In this document: piece by piece, positions 31,228 to 40,155 of the stretch
Numbering within the stretch: position 1 is the first letter of the stretch
Layout of the letters: every line of letters starts with the position of its first letter
Assembly: GCA_022843545.1 (NCBI GenBank)
Contig: JALHNL010000010.1
Coordinates: 1-61,133 of the forward strand
DNA from: Phycisphaerales bacterium
GTDB taxonomy: Bacteria; Planctomycetota; Phycisphaerae; Phycisphaerales; UBA1924
Reading direction: 5' to 3'
DNA length: 61,133 nucleotides
The notes under the pieces: model-generated
Told to the model about the DNA's origin: nothing
What the model saw: only the letters and a program-made list of their open reading frames with translations
The model's database searches: none
Program-made: the position numbers and the translations under genes

Positions 31228-33329
31228 CCTTCCTGGCGCCGGTCGCTGGGCTCATCGCCGCCGGGATCGCGGTCCCCGCCCTGCTCGCCCTGTACTTCCT
31301 GAAGCTGCGTCGCCGGCCGCTGCGGGTGAGCAGCACGTTTTTGTGGCAGCAGGCGGCGAAGGACCTGCAGGTGAACGTGCCCCTGCGGATGATCAGGCCG
31401 AGCTGGATACTGCTGCTGCAACTGCTGGCGCTGGCGGGGCTGCTGATCGCGCTGGCGCGGCCGGCGATCACGTCGGGGCCGGACGTTGGTCGGCGGGTGC
31501 TGATCCTGATCGACCGGTCGGCGTCGATGTCGGCGGCGGACGCGCAGGACGGCGCGGGGGCGCGGATCACGCGGCTGGAGGAGGCGAAGCGGCGGGCGCT
31601 GCAGACGCTGGGCGACCTGCTGGACCGCCCGGGCTCGCCCACCAGCATCACCGTCGCGGCCTTCGCCGCGTCGGCGGTCACCCTCACGCCCGGTTCGCAG
31701 GGGCGGGGCGCGCTGGCGGACGCGATCGAGTCGATCGAGCCGACGGACCAGCCGGGCGACTTTTCGGCGGCGATCGACCTGGCCCGCGCGCTGGCTTCTG
31801 ACGCGGGCGCGGAGGAGACCCCCGAGCCGCTCACGGTGATCCTGTACAGCGACGGGGGCTTCTCGGCGTCGGACCGCCCGGCCGGCAAGGGGCTGGTGCT
31901 GCGCTACGAGCGGGTGGGGCCGGACGCGGCCCACCACGCCAACGCGGGGATCGTGGCCTTCTCGGCGCGTCGCGACTATGACGACCCGGGGACGCTGCGG
32001 GTCTTCGCCCGGGTGCGCAGCGCGGCGGCGGAGCCCCGCTCGGTGACGCTGCGGCTCACGCTGGACGGCCGCGTGGTGGAGGAGCGCACGCTGCCCCTGC
32101 CCGCGCCGACGGCGACGCCCGGGGGCGGCGGCGAGGAGCCCGGCGAGGCGACGGCGACGTTCGCGGTGACGGGACGCGAGGGCGGGGTGCTGCTGGCGAC
32201 GATTTTGGAGCCCGACGTCCTGGCGGCGGACAACGCGGCGGGGCTGGTGATCCCGGCGGCGGCGCCGGTGCGGCTGCTGATCGTCGCGCCCGGGGCGTCG
32301 GGGCGAGAGGCTGACCCGTTTCTGCTGAGCGTGCTGAGCGCGATGGACGAAGCGCGGGTGCGGACGGTGGACGCGGCGGGCTATGAGCAACTGGCATCAG
32401 GTGTGGAGGGGGCGTGGGCGTTTGACCTGGTGTTCTTTGACCGGGTGAGGCCCGAGCGCGTGCCGCGCTCGCCGAGCGTGTCGTTCGCGGCGGCCCCGCC
32501 GGGGAACGCGGTGGAGATGAAGCCGGGCGATCCGCGGGCGTCGGCGCGGCCGGTGAGTTGGCGTCGTGAGCACCCGCTGCTGCGGTACGTGAACCTCGAC
32601 AACGTGGTGGTGCAGCCGCCGATGACGATGACGTTCGCCGACGGACCGGCACGAGTGGTGGATCTGGCCGACAGCGCGACGGGCCCGCTGATCGCGCTGG
32701 TGGAGGAACCGGGCGGGGCGCGGCGGGTGGCGGTGGCGTTTGAACTGGCGCGGAGCAACTGGCCGCCGAACCTGTCGTTCCCGATCTTCCTTCAGAACAC
32801 GATCGACTTCCTCACGCTGCGCGCGGAAGCGGCTGGTGGGCGGGCGTTCCGGACGGACCAGCCGGTGAGCGTGCGGGCTCGGGATGGCGCGTCGCGGATT
32901 GATCTGTTCGCCGGGCCGGGGGCGGGGGGGGCGGGGGGTGCGGGGGGTGCGGGCGATGCGGGTGGGGAGCAGGGTGCGGAGGGGCGAGCGGTGCTGTCCG
33001 CGCCGGTGCCGTCTTCTACCGGTGCGGGAGGTGCGAGCGCGGGTGGGAGTGCCGGTACGCCGACCGTGGCGCTGGGCGTGGTGGAGCGGGCGGGGCTGTA
33101 CAGCGCGCGGGGGGCGACGGACGACACGGCCACCGTCGCGGTGAACCTGGTGAACGCGACCGAGACCGCGCTGCGGGTGGTCAAGCAGATCGACCTGCCC
33201 GGGGGCGTGGTCGCGGCGGCGGGCGGGCCGGCGGCGCCTCGCGAAGTGTGGGCGTGGTTCGTGCTCGGCGCGCTCGCGCTCCTGAGCGTGGAGTGGGTGA
33301 TCTTCGCCAGGCGAATGCGGGCGGGGTGA
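31224..33329 (+). CDS. BatA-type VWA-domain membrane protein
   Basis: 701 residues. N-terminal BatA/aerotolerance-type region: TM helix (VAGLIAAGIAVPALLALYFL), KLRRRPLRVSSTFLWQQAAK, second TM (ILLLQLLALAGLLIALARP). A VWA domain starts with VLILIDRSASMSAAD (MIDAS DxSxS). A middle CARDB-like β-domain, a Gly/Ala low-complexity run (~570-600) and a C-terminal TM helix (FVLGALALLSVEWVIF) follow. Proteins of this type accompany MoxR ATPases and DUF58 in many bacteria; none are next to it here. It overlaps rlmE by ATGA. Confidence 0.85.
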   Translation: MTFLAPVAGLIAAGIAVPALLALYFLKLRRRPLRVSSTFLWQQAAKDLQVNVPLRMIRPSWILLLQLLALAGLLIALARPAITSGPDVGRRVLILIDRSASMSAADAQDGAGARITRLEEAKRRALQTLGDLLDRPGSPTSITVAAFAASAVTLTPGSQGRGALADAIESIEPTDQPGDFSAAIDLARALASDAGAEETPEPLTVILYSDGGFSASDRPAGKGLVLRYERVGPDAAHHANAGIVAFSARRDYDDPGTLRVFARVRSAAAEPRSVTLRLTLDGRVVEERTLPLPAPTATPGGGGEEPGEATATFAVTGREGGVLLATILEPDVLAADNAAGLVIPAAAPVRLLIVAPGASGREADPFLLSVLSAMDEARVRTVDAAGYEQLASGVEGAWAFDLVFFDRVRPERVPRSPSVSFAAAPPGNAVEMKPGDPRASARPVSWRREHPLLRYVNLDNVVVQPPMTMTFADGPARVVDLADSATGPLIALVEEPGGARRVAVAFELARSNWPPNLSFPIFLQNTIDFLTLRAEAAGGRAFRTDQPVSVRARDGASRIDLFAGPGAGGAGGAGGAGDAGGEQGAEGRAVLSAPVPSSTGAGGASAGGSAGTPTVALGVVERAGLYSARGATDDTATVAVNLVNATETALRVVKQIDLPGGVVAAAGGPAAPREVWAWFVLGALALLSVEWVIFARRMRAG

Positions 33330-33348
33330 GGTGCGGGGGGAGAAGCGG

Positions 33349-33372
33349 GCAAAGCCGCAAAGCGGCAAACCG
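33349..33372. repeat. 8-bp-period tandem repeat
   Basis: Units GCAAAGCC, GCAAAGCG, GCAAACCG directly after the VWA gene. Same period as the octamer tracts near 20.8 and 36.0 kb. Confidence 0.6.
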
Positions 33373-33496
33373 CGCGGGGGTGAGGTACGAAGGTGTGGGG
33401 CGTGGGCTTGACCGGCTTCGCGCCTGGGCGTTGCCGCCTACCTTCCCGCCGATTGCGATCCTCCCCTGGCCGCGTCACCCTTTCTTGAGACTCATC

Positions 33497-34444
33497 ATGA
33501 ACCATCTTGCGCTGTTGGCTTTGCTCGCGTCGCCCGCCTTGGCTTTGGCGCAGTCCGGGGAACCCGGCGCGGCAGGAGGCGCGGGGGCGGGGGAGGCAGG
33601 CGGGACGAGCGCGGCCGCGCCGGCGCAGGGCCGCTCGCCGTGGTCGCTGTCGATCACGGCGCTGGGCCAGCACACATTCAGCGCGGCGGTGGACGGCGAG
33701 GGCGGGTCCGACGCGGGGGACGTGTCGATCACGCGCGCCAGCACGGCGGTGAACGTGGGGTACGCCGCGACCGACAGCCTGTTCCTGTCGCTGGGGGTGA
33801 CGCCGGAGTTCTCGTGGTATGACTTTGACGAGGACACGTTCGGGACCGACAGCCTGGACACGTACGAGGTGGGGTTCACGCCCGCGCTGGCGTACCGCCT
33901 GGACGAGACCTGGTCGTTCCGCGTGGCCGGGCTCTTCGACACCGCGTCGGAGACGGGCGAGACGGGCAACTCGTGGACGTTCGGGGCCATCGGGGCGGTG
34001 CGGTACGCCTTCAGCCCGACCTTCGCGCTCACGGGCGGGCTGCTGGTGACCTCGCAGCTTGAGGACAACGTGCTGGTGATCCCGATCGTGGGCGTGGAGT
34101 GGCAGATCTCCGAGCGGGTGCGGCTGGAGTCGCGCGGGCTGGGCCTGGACCTGATCGTGGACCTCACCGACGATCTGTCGCTGACGGTGGGCGCGGCGTA
34201 CGAGTCGCGGGCCTTCCGCCTCAAGGACATCGGGCCGATCGACGAGCCCATCCTCCGCGACCGGCGCGTGCCGGTGACGGTGCAACTGGGTTGGACGCCG
34301 CACCGCAACGTGGAGCTGTTCGTGCGCGGGGGCGCGGTGGTGTGGCAGGAGTTCAGGCTCGACGACGAGGACGGCGACGAGATCACCGAGAGCAACACCG
34401 ACCCGGCGGGGTTCATCGGGGGCGGGGCGACGATCCGGTTCTGA
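33497..34444 (+). CDS. Putative outer-membrane β-barrel protein
   Basis: 315 residues with signal peptide (LALLALLASPALALAQ) and a Gly/Ala-rich linker, then ~12 amphipathic strands: WSLSITALGQHTFSAAVDG, VGYAATDSLFLSLGVTPEF, YEVGFTPALAYRLDETWSFR, WTFGAIGAVRYAFSP, GGLLVTSQL, LTVGAAYESRAFRL, QLGWTPHRNVELFVRGGAVV. It ends in GGGATIRF with a terminal Phe, the usual outer-membrane insertion signal. Resembles planctomycete DUF6268-like barrels; cargo unknown. No ribosome site or close TANNNT box, so the promoter is uncertain; the 167-bp gap before it contains octamer repeats and TACCTT at 33439. Confidence 0.8.
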   Translation: MNHLALLALLASPALALAQSGEPGAAGGAGAGEAGGTSAAAPAQGRSPWSLSITALGQHTFSAAVDGEGGSDAGDVSITRASTAVNVGYAATDSLFLSLGVTPEFSWYDFDEDTFGTDSLDTYEVGFTPALAYRLDETWSFRVAGLFDTASETGETGNSWTFGAIGAVRYAFSPTFALTGGLLVTSQLEDNVLVIPIVGVEWQISERVRLESRGLGLDLIVDLTDDLSLTVGAAYESRAFRLKDIGPIDEPILRDRRVPVTVQLGWTPHRNVELFVRGGAVVWQEFRLDDEDGDEITESNTDPAGFIGGGATIRF

Positions 34445-34551
34445 AGGGGCAGAGCCCGCGTCAACCCAAGTCCTCTCGCCATGCCCGCGGTGCGGCCAGC
34501 CGCGGCAGGTGAATTCGTCGGCTCTTCACAGAACAGTCAGGTTGCCGTCTC

Positions 34552-34557
34552 TACCCT
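34552..34557 (+). promoter_or_regulatory. Putative -10 of leaderless phosphatase promoter
   Basis: TACCCT 6 nt before ATG 34564; no Shine-Dalgarno sequence. Confidence 0.5.
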
Positions 34558-34563
34558 GCGGTC

Positions 34564-35997
34564 ATGACTACGCCGTCCCGCGTCGATCGTCTTTCGCGCC
34601 GTCGGTTCATTCAGTCGTCCGCCTTGGCGGTCGGCGCCGGGGCGGGCCTGCTGGACTCGGTGCGCGGGGCGAGCGCGGCGCAGCCGCCCGCGGCGGTGAC
34701 GACGCCGGGCGACGGGGCGAAGAACCTGATCTTCCTGGTGGCCGACGGGCTGGCGGCGGGCGGGCCCGCGCTCTTGGACCAGTTCGGGCGGTACACGGGG
34801 TCGGGGCTGTCGGCCCTCACGCGGCTGGCGATGGGCGCGGGCGTGCGCCGCGCGCTGCAGTCGACGCACGCGGCGGACGCGGCGGTGACCGACTCGGCCG
34901 CGGCCAGCAGCGCGTGGAGCACGGGGGTGAAGCACATCAGCGGTCAATTGTGCCTTTCAACGGACGGCCGGCGGCTCTCGCCGCTCCTGGAGCGGGCCCG
35001 CAAGGCGGGCAAGCGGACGGGCTGCGTAACGACGACGACGATCACCCACGCGACGCCGGCGGGGTGGTACGCGAGCATCGACGAGCGCGAAAAGGAATCG
35101 GAGATCGCCGGGCAACTGCTGGAGGCGCGGCTGGACGTGGCCCTGGGCGGCGGGTCCAGGTACTTCGTCGATCACCTCACGCAAAGCCGGCCCGCGCTGG
35201 CGGTGCTGCGCACGCAGGCCGCGCTGCAGGCGGTGGGCAAGGAGCCGGTGCAGCCCGGGCAGCGGGTGCTGGGGCTTTTCAGCGAGGGGCACGTGCCCTT
35301 CGCCATCGAGCGGCCGGCGAACGTCCCGGGGCTGGAGGAGATGAGCCGGTTCGCGGTGGAGCGGCTGGCCGCGCTGGGTGGTGACGGGTTCGTGCTGCAG
35401 ATCGAGGCGGGTCGCGTGGACCACGCGGCGCACCGCAACGACGCGGCGGGCTACCTGCGCGACCTGCAGGAATTTGACCGGACGGTGGCGTGGGTCGCGG
35501 AGTGGGTGCGCTCGCGCCAGGACACGCTGCTGATCATCACCACCGACCACGCGACGGCCAACCCGGGGCTGACGTTCTACGGGCGGGAGGGGATCGATGC
35601 GCTGCGCAGGCTCGCCGACGCCCGGCACTCGGTGGACTGGATTCTGGAGCGGGCGGCGGGTGCGGCGACTCCCGCGGAAGGGGCCGAGCGGCTGGCGGCG
35701 GCGGTGAAGGAGGCCGTCGGGGTCACCCTCGACGAGTACGGACGGTCGGCGCTGGCCGCTGCGCTGGGCAAGCAGGCGGCGGACCCGTTCAAGGAACGGC
35801 GGGCGGTGGAGTGCGTGGTGGGGAGCCTGATGGGCAACGAGCTGGGCGTGGGTTGGGTAAGCCGGAACCACACTTCGGACCACGTGGAACTGCTGGCGCT
35901 GGGAGTGGGCCACGAGGCGATGCCGGCGTTCATCGACAACATCGCACTGCACGACTGGATGACGGCGCGGCTGGGCCTCTCGGCGAAGGCGGGCTGA
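34564..35997 (+). CDS. Alkaline phosphatase (PhoA superfamily), Tat-exported
   Basis: 477 residues, periplasmic phosphomonoesterase. The Tat signal SRRRFIQSSALAVGAG is at 11-26. The active-site motif VTDSAAASSAW has nucleophile Ser111. Metal ligands: FLVADGLAAGG (first Asp), LQIEAGRVDHAAHRNDA (Glu/Asp/His) and IITTDHATANPG (Asp-His). Near the end, HTSDHVELLALG holds the last Zn His. The usual Mg/Asp spacing looks intact. It is monocistronic and followed by an octamer repeat tract. Substrate breadth is unknown. Confidence 0.93.
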   Translation: MTTPSRVDRLSRRRFIQSSALAVGAGAGLLDSVRGASAAQPPAAVTTPGDGAKNLIFLVADGLAAGGPALLDQFGRYTGSGLSALTRLAMGAGVRRALQSTHAADAAVTDSAAASSAWSTGVKHISGQLCLSTDGRRLSPLLERARKAGKRTGCVTTTTITHATPAGWYASIDEREKESEIAGQLLEARLDVALGGGSRYFVDHLTQSRPALAVLRTQAALQAVGKEPVQPGQRVLGLFSEGHVPFAIERPANVPGLEEMSRFAVERLAALGGDGFVLQIEAGRVDHAAHRNDAAGYLRDLQEFDRTVAWVAEWVRSRQDTLLIITTDHATANPGLTFYGREGIDALRRLADARHSVDWILERAAGAATPAEGAERLAAAVKEAVGVTLDEYGRSALAAALGKQAADPFKERRAVECVVGSLMGNELGVGWVSRNHTSDHVELLALGVGHEAMPAFIDNIALHDWMTARLGLSAKAG

Positions 35998-36012
35998 GCG
36001 CCTGTTGCCCTC

Positions 36013-36060
36013 TTTGGCCCTTTGGCCATTTGGCTAACTGGCGATCTGGCTATCTGCCCG
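36013..36060. repeat. 8-bp-period degenerate tandem repeat
   Basis: Units TTTGGCCC, TTTGGCCA, TTTGGCTA, ACTGGCGA, TCTGGCTA, TCTGCCCG. The tract overlaps the last codons of the convergent gene ending at 36050. It shares 17 bp (36016-36032) in inverted form with 20791-20807. Confidence 0.8.
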
Positions 36061-37954
36061 CCCCCCCACCCATCTCCCACTCCGCGACTCCGAGCATGAC
36101 CCGGCCGGGCTCGGCCTGCCCGGGCATCATGGCGCGCGGGAACGCGCTGCGGACACCGCGGGCATCTCGGCGGACGATCCCCAGCCTGAGCACGCCGCCG
36201 GGCTCGACGGCCTCCTCGGGGAGGGGCACGCTGACCCACCAGACTCCGACAGCGTCGGATCGGCGGGTTCGGCGCACGAGCAGATCGGCAGGCCCGGCGG
36301 GGCCGGCGAGGGCTTCGACCTTGCCGTTCGAACCGACGCGCACGGCCCACGCGGCCCGCCCGCGCTGGCCCGTCCACACTTCGAGGCTGTCGCCCTCGTC
36401 GCCGACGGCGGGGTCAAAGTGCGACTGAACCATGAGTGTCCAGACGCCCGGCCGCTCGGGTTCTTCAGCGGGCTGCAGCGCGAGCCGGGCGGCGGTGACC
36501 CATTGCTCTGGGCGCGGCGCGTCGCCCGCGCCGGGCTCGCCCATCGGCGGCGAGGGCACGCCGGCGAGGAAGGTGGCCATGGTCCAGTCCTGCATGAGGG
36601 GCCCCAGGGTGGCACCCGGCGGAACCACCGGCAAGCGCGCGGCACGCACCGCCAGCGTTGTCCGCACGCTGCCCACCGTCGCGATCACGCTCGCGGGCGA
36701 GGGACGCGCCGAGCCGACCGCGGCTTGCTCGGCTGAGATCTCGGTGATCGGGGCCTCGGCCTCGACGCTCATCGCCGACCAAGCCGGAATCAGCAGGGGG
36801 TCGCCCTCAGGCTCGCCGGGCGCGTCCGCAGGGGCGCGGTCCAGAGCGTTGGCCGGCCCGATCCATGTGACCGCGGGCTTGGCGGAGAGGTTGGCGACGA
36901 GCGCGCCGGCGCGGACGCGACCGGGATCGGGCTGGCGATCGTCCTCGGCCCGCTCCGGCAAAACGCTGGTCATGCCCGCAGAGTCATCGATGACCCAGCC
37001 CGCGGCGGCGGGCTGAGCCGCTAGGAACGACCGGGCGGCGTCGCGGGCCTGCTCGGGGCTGCTGCGAGGGTCGCCCAGCACCGCGAGCAGGGCGGCCTCG
37101 TCCACCACGGAGGGCCACACCGGCACTGCCTGAGCGTTGTCGATCAGGAGAAGGGCCAGCAGCCGGTCGGCCAGCACGTCGGCGGCGGGCTCGTCCACCT
37201 CGGCGACGCGCGACAGACCCAGTTCCAGGGCGGCTTGCTCCTGCCGGGCGAGCGCGGCGAGCACTGGCAACTCCGCCCGCGCGACGCGGATGACGCCCGC
37301 GCCACCCGAGGGCTCGCGGTCAGGGTCGAGCGCGGGGTCCATGGCGCGCAGAAGAGCGCCGGCGCGGGCGCGGTAGTTGGGCCAACTCAGCGCGGTGCGG
37401 AGCACGTCGGCCAGGTCACCTCGCCACTCTCCCGGCGGCAGACTCTCCAAGACCCGGCGAGCGGCGGCGTCAAGGCGTCCGCCGGCGCGGATCGCGGGGC
37501 CCAGGATGACCTCGACCTCCCGGCCGCCCTCAAAGACGAGCAGTGGGCCGGGGTCCGCGCCGGTTCGATCAATCACGGCCAGTCGCTGAACGCGCAGGAC
37601 GCCGGCAGCGCCGGGTGCGTCCGCCGCGTCGCTCTCGCGCCAGGACCCGGGCACGCCCATCCAGCGGGAAGACCCGGGGGGCGATGCCACGAGCGTGACG
37701 CTCGCCAGGGTGGTGGGGATCGGCGCGCCGTCGGGCGTGGTGACCCTCAGCCGATCTCCGCCGTCCTTGGCCCCGGCCTGGTTCTGGACGGTGAGCGGGA
37801 TGATCACCCGTTCGGCCCCCGCGGGGATGACGACCCGCGTGACTGAAGGCGTTGGCTGGGCGCTGGCGGCCATGACCCAAAGAAGGCAGGCCACGAGCGC
37901 GGCGGTTACCCCCATGACGGGCATTTCTCGCCGATCGCGGGCTTTGCCGTTCAT
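36050..37954 (-). CDS. Large secreted protein of unknown function
   Basis: 634 residues. N-terminal signal peptide (VTAALVACLLWVMAASAQ). A β-rich domain follows to ~130 (VTRVVIPAGAERVIIPLTVQ, TTLASVTLVASPPGSSRWMG). A long helical middle (~140-330; ADVLRTALSWPNYRARAGAL, ADRLLALLLIDNAQAVPVWP) and a β-sandwich C-terminus with two pass-like segments (VWTLMVQSHFDP; VWWVSVPLPEEAVEPG) complete it. No catalytic motif or family recognised. Start ATG 37954 or 37924, both before the signal; TACGCT ~15 nt upstream of the first could be the -10. Divergent from the CBM48-like gene. Confidence 0.75.
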   Translation of the reverse strand: MNGKARDRREMPVMGVTAALVACLLWVMAASAQPTPSVTRVVIPAGAERVIIPLTVQNQAGAKDGGDRLRVTTPDGAPIPTTLASVTLVASPPGSSRWMGVPGSWRESDAADAPGAAGVLRVQRLAVIDRTGADPGPLLVFEGGREVEVILGPAIRAGGRLDAAARRVLESLPPGEWRGDLADVLRTALSWPNYRARAGALLRAMDPALDPDREPSGGAGVIRVARAELPVLAALARQEQAALELGLSRVAEVDEPAADVLADRLLALLLIDNAQAVPVWPSVVDEAALLAVLGDPRSSPEQARDAARSFLAAQPAAAGWVIDDSAGMTSVLPERAEDDRQPDPGRVRAGALVANLSAKPAVTWIGPANALDRAPADAPGEPEGDPLLIPAWSAMSVEAEAPITEISAEQAAVGSARPSPASVIATVGSVRTTLAVRAARLPVVPPGATLGPLMQDWTMATFLAGVPSPPMGEPGAGDAPRPEQWVTAARLALQPAEEPERPGVWTLMVQSHFDPAVGDEGDSLEVWTGQRGRAAWAVRVGSNGKVEALAGPAGPADLLVRRTRRSDAVGVWWVSVPLPEEAVEPGGVLRLGIVRRDARGVRSAFPRAMMPGQAEPGRVMLGVAEWEMGGGAGR

Positions 37955-38076
37955 CGCGATTTGACGATCAGCGTACAAGTTGATGTTCCCTTTATCCGAT
38001 CTTCCCCCACAGCGGGGCACCGGGCTTGTTGAGCTTGGCACCGCCCTGTGAACCATCGGGAGATCGAGAGGACGCC

Positions 38077-38412
38077 ATGGTCACCACCGAAAGCAACGGC
38101 AAAGTCGCCTTCCGGGTCTTCCTGCCGCACGCCGCCAAGGTCGAACTCCTGGGCGACTTCACGGACTGGCGGTCCCGGCCCATCCCGATGACCCGTCAAA
38201 ACCCCGGCTGGTGGACGGTTGAGCTCGAACTTGAGCCGGGCGATCATACCTTCGGCTACCTCGTTGACGGCTCGGTTTGGCTGGCGGACTACGCCGCTCA
38301 TGGCGTCAAACTCAGCGGCTACGGCGGCTGGGTCAGCCGGGTGGTGGTGGAACCCCCGCACGCGACCACGGCCCTGCCTCCCATGGCCATCCCCCGCGCC
38401 GCCGTGGCCTGA
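38077..38412 (+). CDS. CBM48/AMPK-type glycogen-binding-like protein
   Basis: 111 residues, essentially one early-set β-sandwich: VAFRVFLPHAAKVELLGDFT, DWRSRPIPMTRQNPGWWTVE, LELEPGDHTFGYLVDGSVWL. This matches carbohydrate-binding module 48 and AMP-kinase glycogen-binding domains, where the two Trp residues bind α-glucan. There is no catalytic domain, so it may be a regulatory or scaffold protein for glycogen metabolism, but no glycogen genes are nearby. GAGAGGA 5 nt before the ATG is a ribosome site. The C-terminal tail is short and Pro/Ala-rich. Confidence 0.87.
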   Translation: MVTTESNGKVAFRVFLPHAAKVELLGDFTDWRSRPIPMTRQNPGWWTVELELEPGDHTFGYLVDGSVWLADYAAHGVKLSGYGGWVSRVVVEPPHATTALPPMAIPRAAVA

Positions 38413-38449
38413 ACCACGCCGCATGCACCCGGACGCCCCGACCGGCCGA

Positions 38450-38455
38450 TAATCT
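38450..38455 (+). promoter_or_regulatory. Putative -10 of leaderless ABC exporter operon promoter
   Basis: TAATCT 6 nt before ATG 38462; no Shine-Dalgarno sequence. Confidence 0.5.
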
Positions 38456-38461
38456 TCGGCC

Positions 38462-39442
38462 ATGGTCGAGGTCCGATCTGTCAGCAAATCGTTCGGGCCC
38501 GTTCACGCCGTGGCGGACGTGTCGCTGACGCTGCGCCCAGGTGAGGTGACCGGGCTGCTGGGCCCGAACGGGGCGGGCAAGACGACGCTCATTCGGATGA
38601 TCACGGGGCTGATGACGCCCGACCGCGGCGCGGTGTCGTTGTTCGGGCATGACAGCCTGATCAACTCCGGCCCCGCGCGGCGAATCCTCGGCTTCCTGCC
38701 GGAGTCGGCGCCCTCATACCCGGAGATGACGGTCACCGAGTACCTGACGTATCGCTCACGCCTGTTCCCCGCGCCGGCGGGTGGCCGGGCGGCGGCGGTG
38801 GAGCACGCGATCAAGGCCTGCTGGCTGACGGAGATGCGTCGGCGGGCGATCGGCAAACTGAGCAAGGGGTATCGGCAGCGTGTGGGGCTGGCGGCGGCGC
38901 TGGTTCACGACCCGCGCGTGCTGGTGTTGGACGAACCGACAACCGGGCTGGACCCGTCGCAGATCCGGGCGATGCGCGACCTGATCCGCTCGCTGGCCAA
39001 GGGGACGACCGCTGACCGGGTGGTGCTGCTGTCGTCGCACATCCTGCCTGAAGTGGAGCAGACGTGCGACCGGGTGGTGATCATGGCGGGTGGGCGGATT
39101 CGCGCCGACGGGACGCTGGCGGGCCTGGTCGCGGCGCACGCGGCGGGCGCGCCTTTTGTCGTGAGCGTGCGGGAGGCGGCGGGGGTGGGCGCGTTTGCGC
39201 GCGATCTGGCGGCGATCCCCGGGGTTCTGCGGGTTCAGCCCGCGGCGCACGATGAGCGCCAGGCGACGTTTGAGGTGATCCCGGCGGGGGCGGCGCACGA
39301 CCTGCGTGAGCCGATCTTCGCGCTGGCCGTGAGGCACGGGGTGACGCTTCGCGAGTTGTCGAGGCGGTCGGCCACGCTTGAGCAGGTGTTTGTGAGCGTG
39401 GTGGAGTCGGCGGCGGCGCGTACTGAACGGGAGGCCGCATGA
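38462..39442 (+). CDS. ABC transporter ATP-binding protein (GldA-like)
   Basis: 326-residue ATPase of an ABC-2 exporter. Walker A GPNGAGKTTLIR (~37-48), signature LSKGYRQRVG, Walker B VLVLDEPTTGLDPSQ, H-loop SSHILPEVEQ. A ~85-residue C-terminal extension (FVVSVREAAGVGAFARD; LRELSRRSATLEQVFVSVVE) is typical of GldA-type ATPases. It is first of three overlapping genes with a permease and a large accessory protein, the GldA/F/G layout. Despite the name, this exporter class is widespread and does not itself show gliding; substrate unknown. Confidence 0.94.
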   Translation: MVEVRSVSKSFGPVHAVADVSLTLRPGEVTGLLGPNGAGKTTLIRMITGLMTPDRGAVSLFGHDSLINSGPARRILGFLPESAPSYPEMTVTEYLTYRSRLFPAPAGGRAAAVEHAIKACWLTEMRRRAIGKLSKGYRQRVGLAAALVHDPRVLVLDEPTTGLDPSQIRAMRDLIRSLAKGTTADRVVLLSSHILPEVEQTCDRVVIMAGGRIRADGTLAGLVAAHAAGAPFVVSVREAAGVGAFARDLAAIPGVLRVQPAAHDERQATFEVIPAGAAHDLREPIFALAVRHGVTLRELSRRSATLEQVFVSVVESAAARTEREAA

Positions 39443-40155
39443 GCGCCGCTTTGGCCATTGCGCGGCGCGAACTGGCGTCGTTCTTCCGGATCCCGCTGGG
39501 CTGGATCGTGACGGCGCTGTTTCTGTTTCTCTCGGCGATCGCCTTCTTTCAGCATTCCTTGGAGCCCGGGCGTGCGGCGACGCTGCAGGAGTTCTTCACC
39601 ATGTGGTGGAGCCTGCTGAGCGTGATCGCGCCGGCGATCTCGATGCGGCTGCTGGCGGAGGAGACCCGGGCGGGCACGATCGAGCCGCTGATGAGCAGCC
39701 CGGCGAGCGAGGTTGCGATCGCGGCGGGCAAGTACCTGGGCGCGGTGGCGTTCCTTGTGTTGTGCCTGGCGCCGACGCTGGTGTTCCCCGGGGTGCTGCT
39801 TTCGCTCTCGCGGCCTGACGTGGGGCCGATCATCGCGGGATACCTGGGGATGATCCTGCTGGGGATGGCGTATCTCGCGGTGGGGCTGCTGTTCTCGGCG
39901 CTGACTTCGAGCCAGACCCTGGCGTTCCTGGGGACCATTCTCACGCTGATTCTGCTTGAGCGCGGCGCGACGGAAGCGGCGGCGTATCTGCCCGAGCCGT
40001 GGGACTCGGTCGCCTCGGCGCTGTCGATGGGTGTGAGGCTGGCCGACTTCGCGAAGGGGCTGATCGACACGCGCCACATCGTGTTCTTCCTGGGCGTGTC
40101 GGCGTGGTTCGTACTGATGGCCGCGCTGGTGCTCCGCATCCGGAGGTGGCGATGA
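39439..40155 (+). CDS. ABC-2 permease (GldF-like)
   Basis: 238 residues with six TM helices: IPLGWIVTALFLFLSAIAFF, FTMWWSLLSVIAPAISMRLL, YLGAVAFLVLCLAPTLVFPG, GPIIAGYLGMILLGMAYLAV and later segments around SQTLAFLGTILTLILL and VFFLGVSAWFVLMAALVLRI. The EETRAGTIEPLMSSPASEVA loop after TM2 is the typical ABC-2/GldF coupling segment. The start overlaps the ATPase stop (ATGA at 39439) and its stop overlaps the next start. Confidence 0.93.
   Translation: MSAALAIARRELASFFRIPLGWIVTALFLFLSAIAFFQHSLEPGRAATLQEFFTMWWSLLSVIAPAISMRLLAEETRAGTIEPLMSSPASEVAIAAGKYLGAVAFLVLCLAPTLVFPGVLLSLSRPDVGPIIAGYLGMILLGMAYLAVGLLFSALTSSQTLAFLGTILTLILLERGATEAAAYLPEPWDSVASALSMGVRLADFAKGLIDTRHIVFFLGVSAWFVLMAALVLRIRRWR

Noticed and set aside
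32930..33060. Gly-rich tandem in the VWA gene considered as a separate repeat or CRISPR-like array
   Set aside because: In-frame low-complexity coding DNA with irregular units; no spacers. No CRISPR array was seen anywhere.
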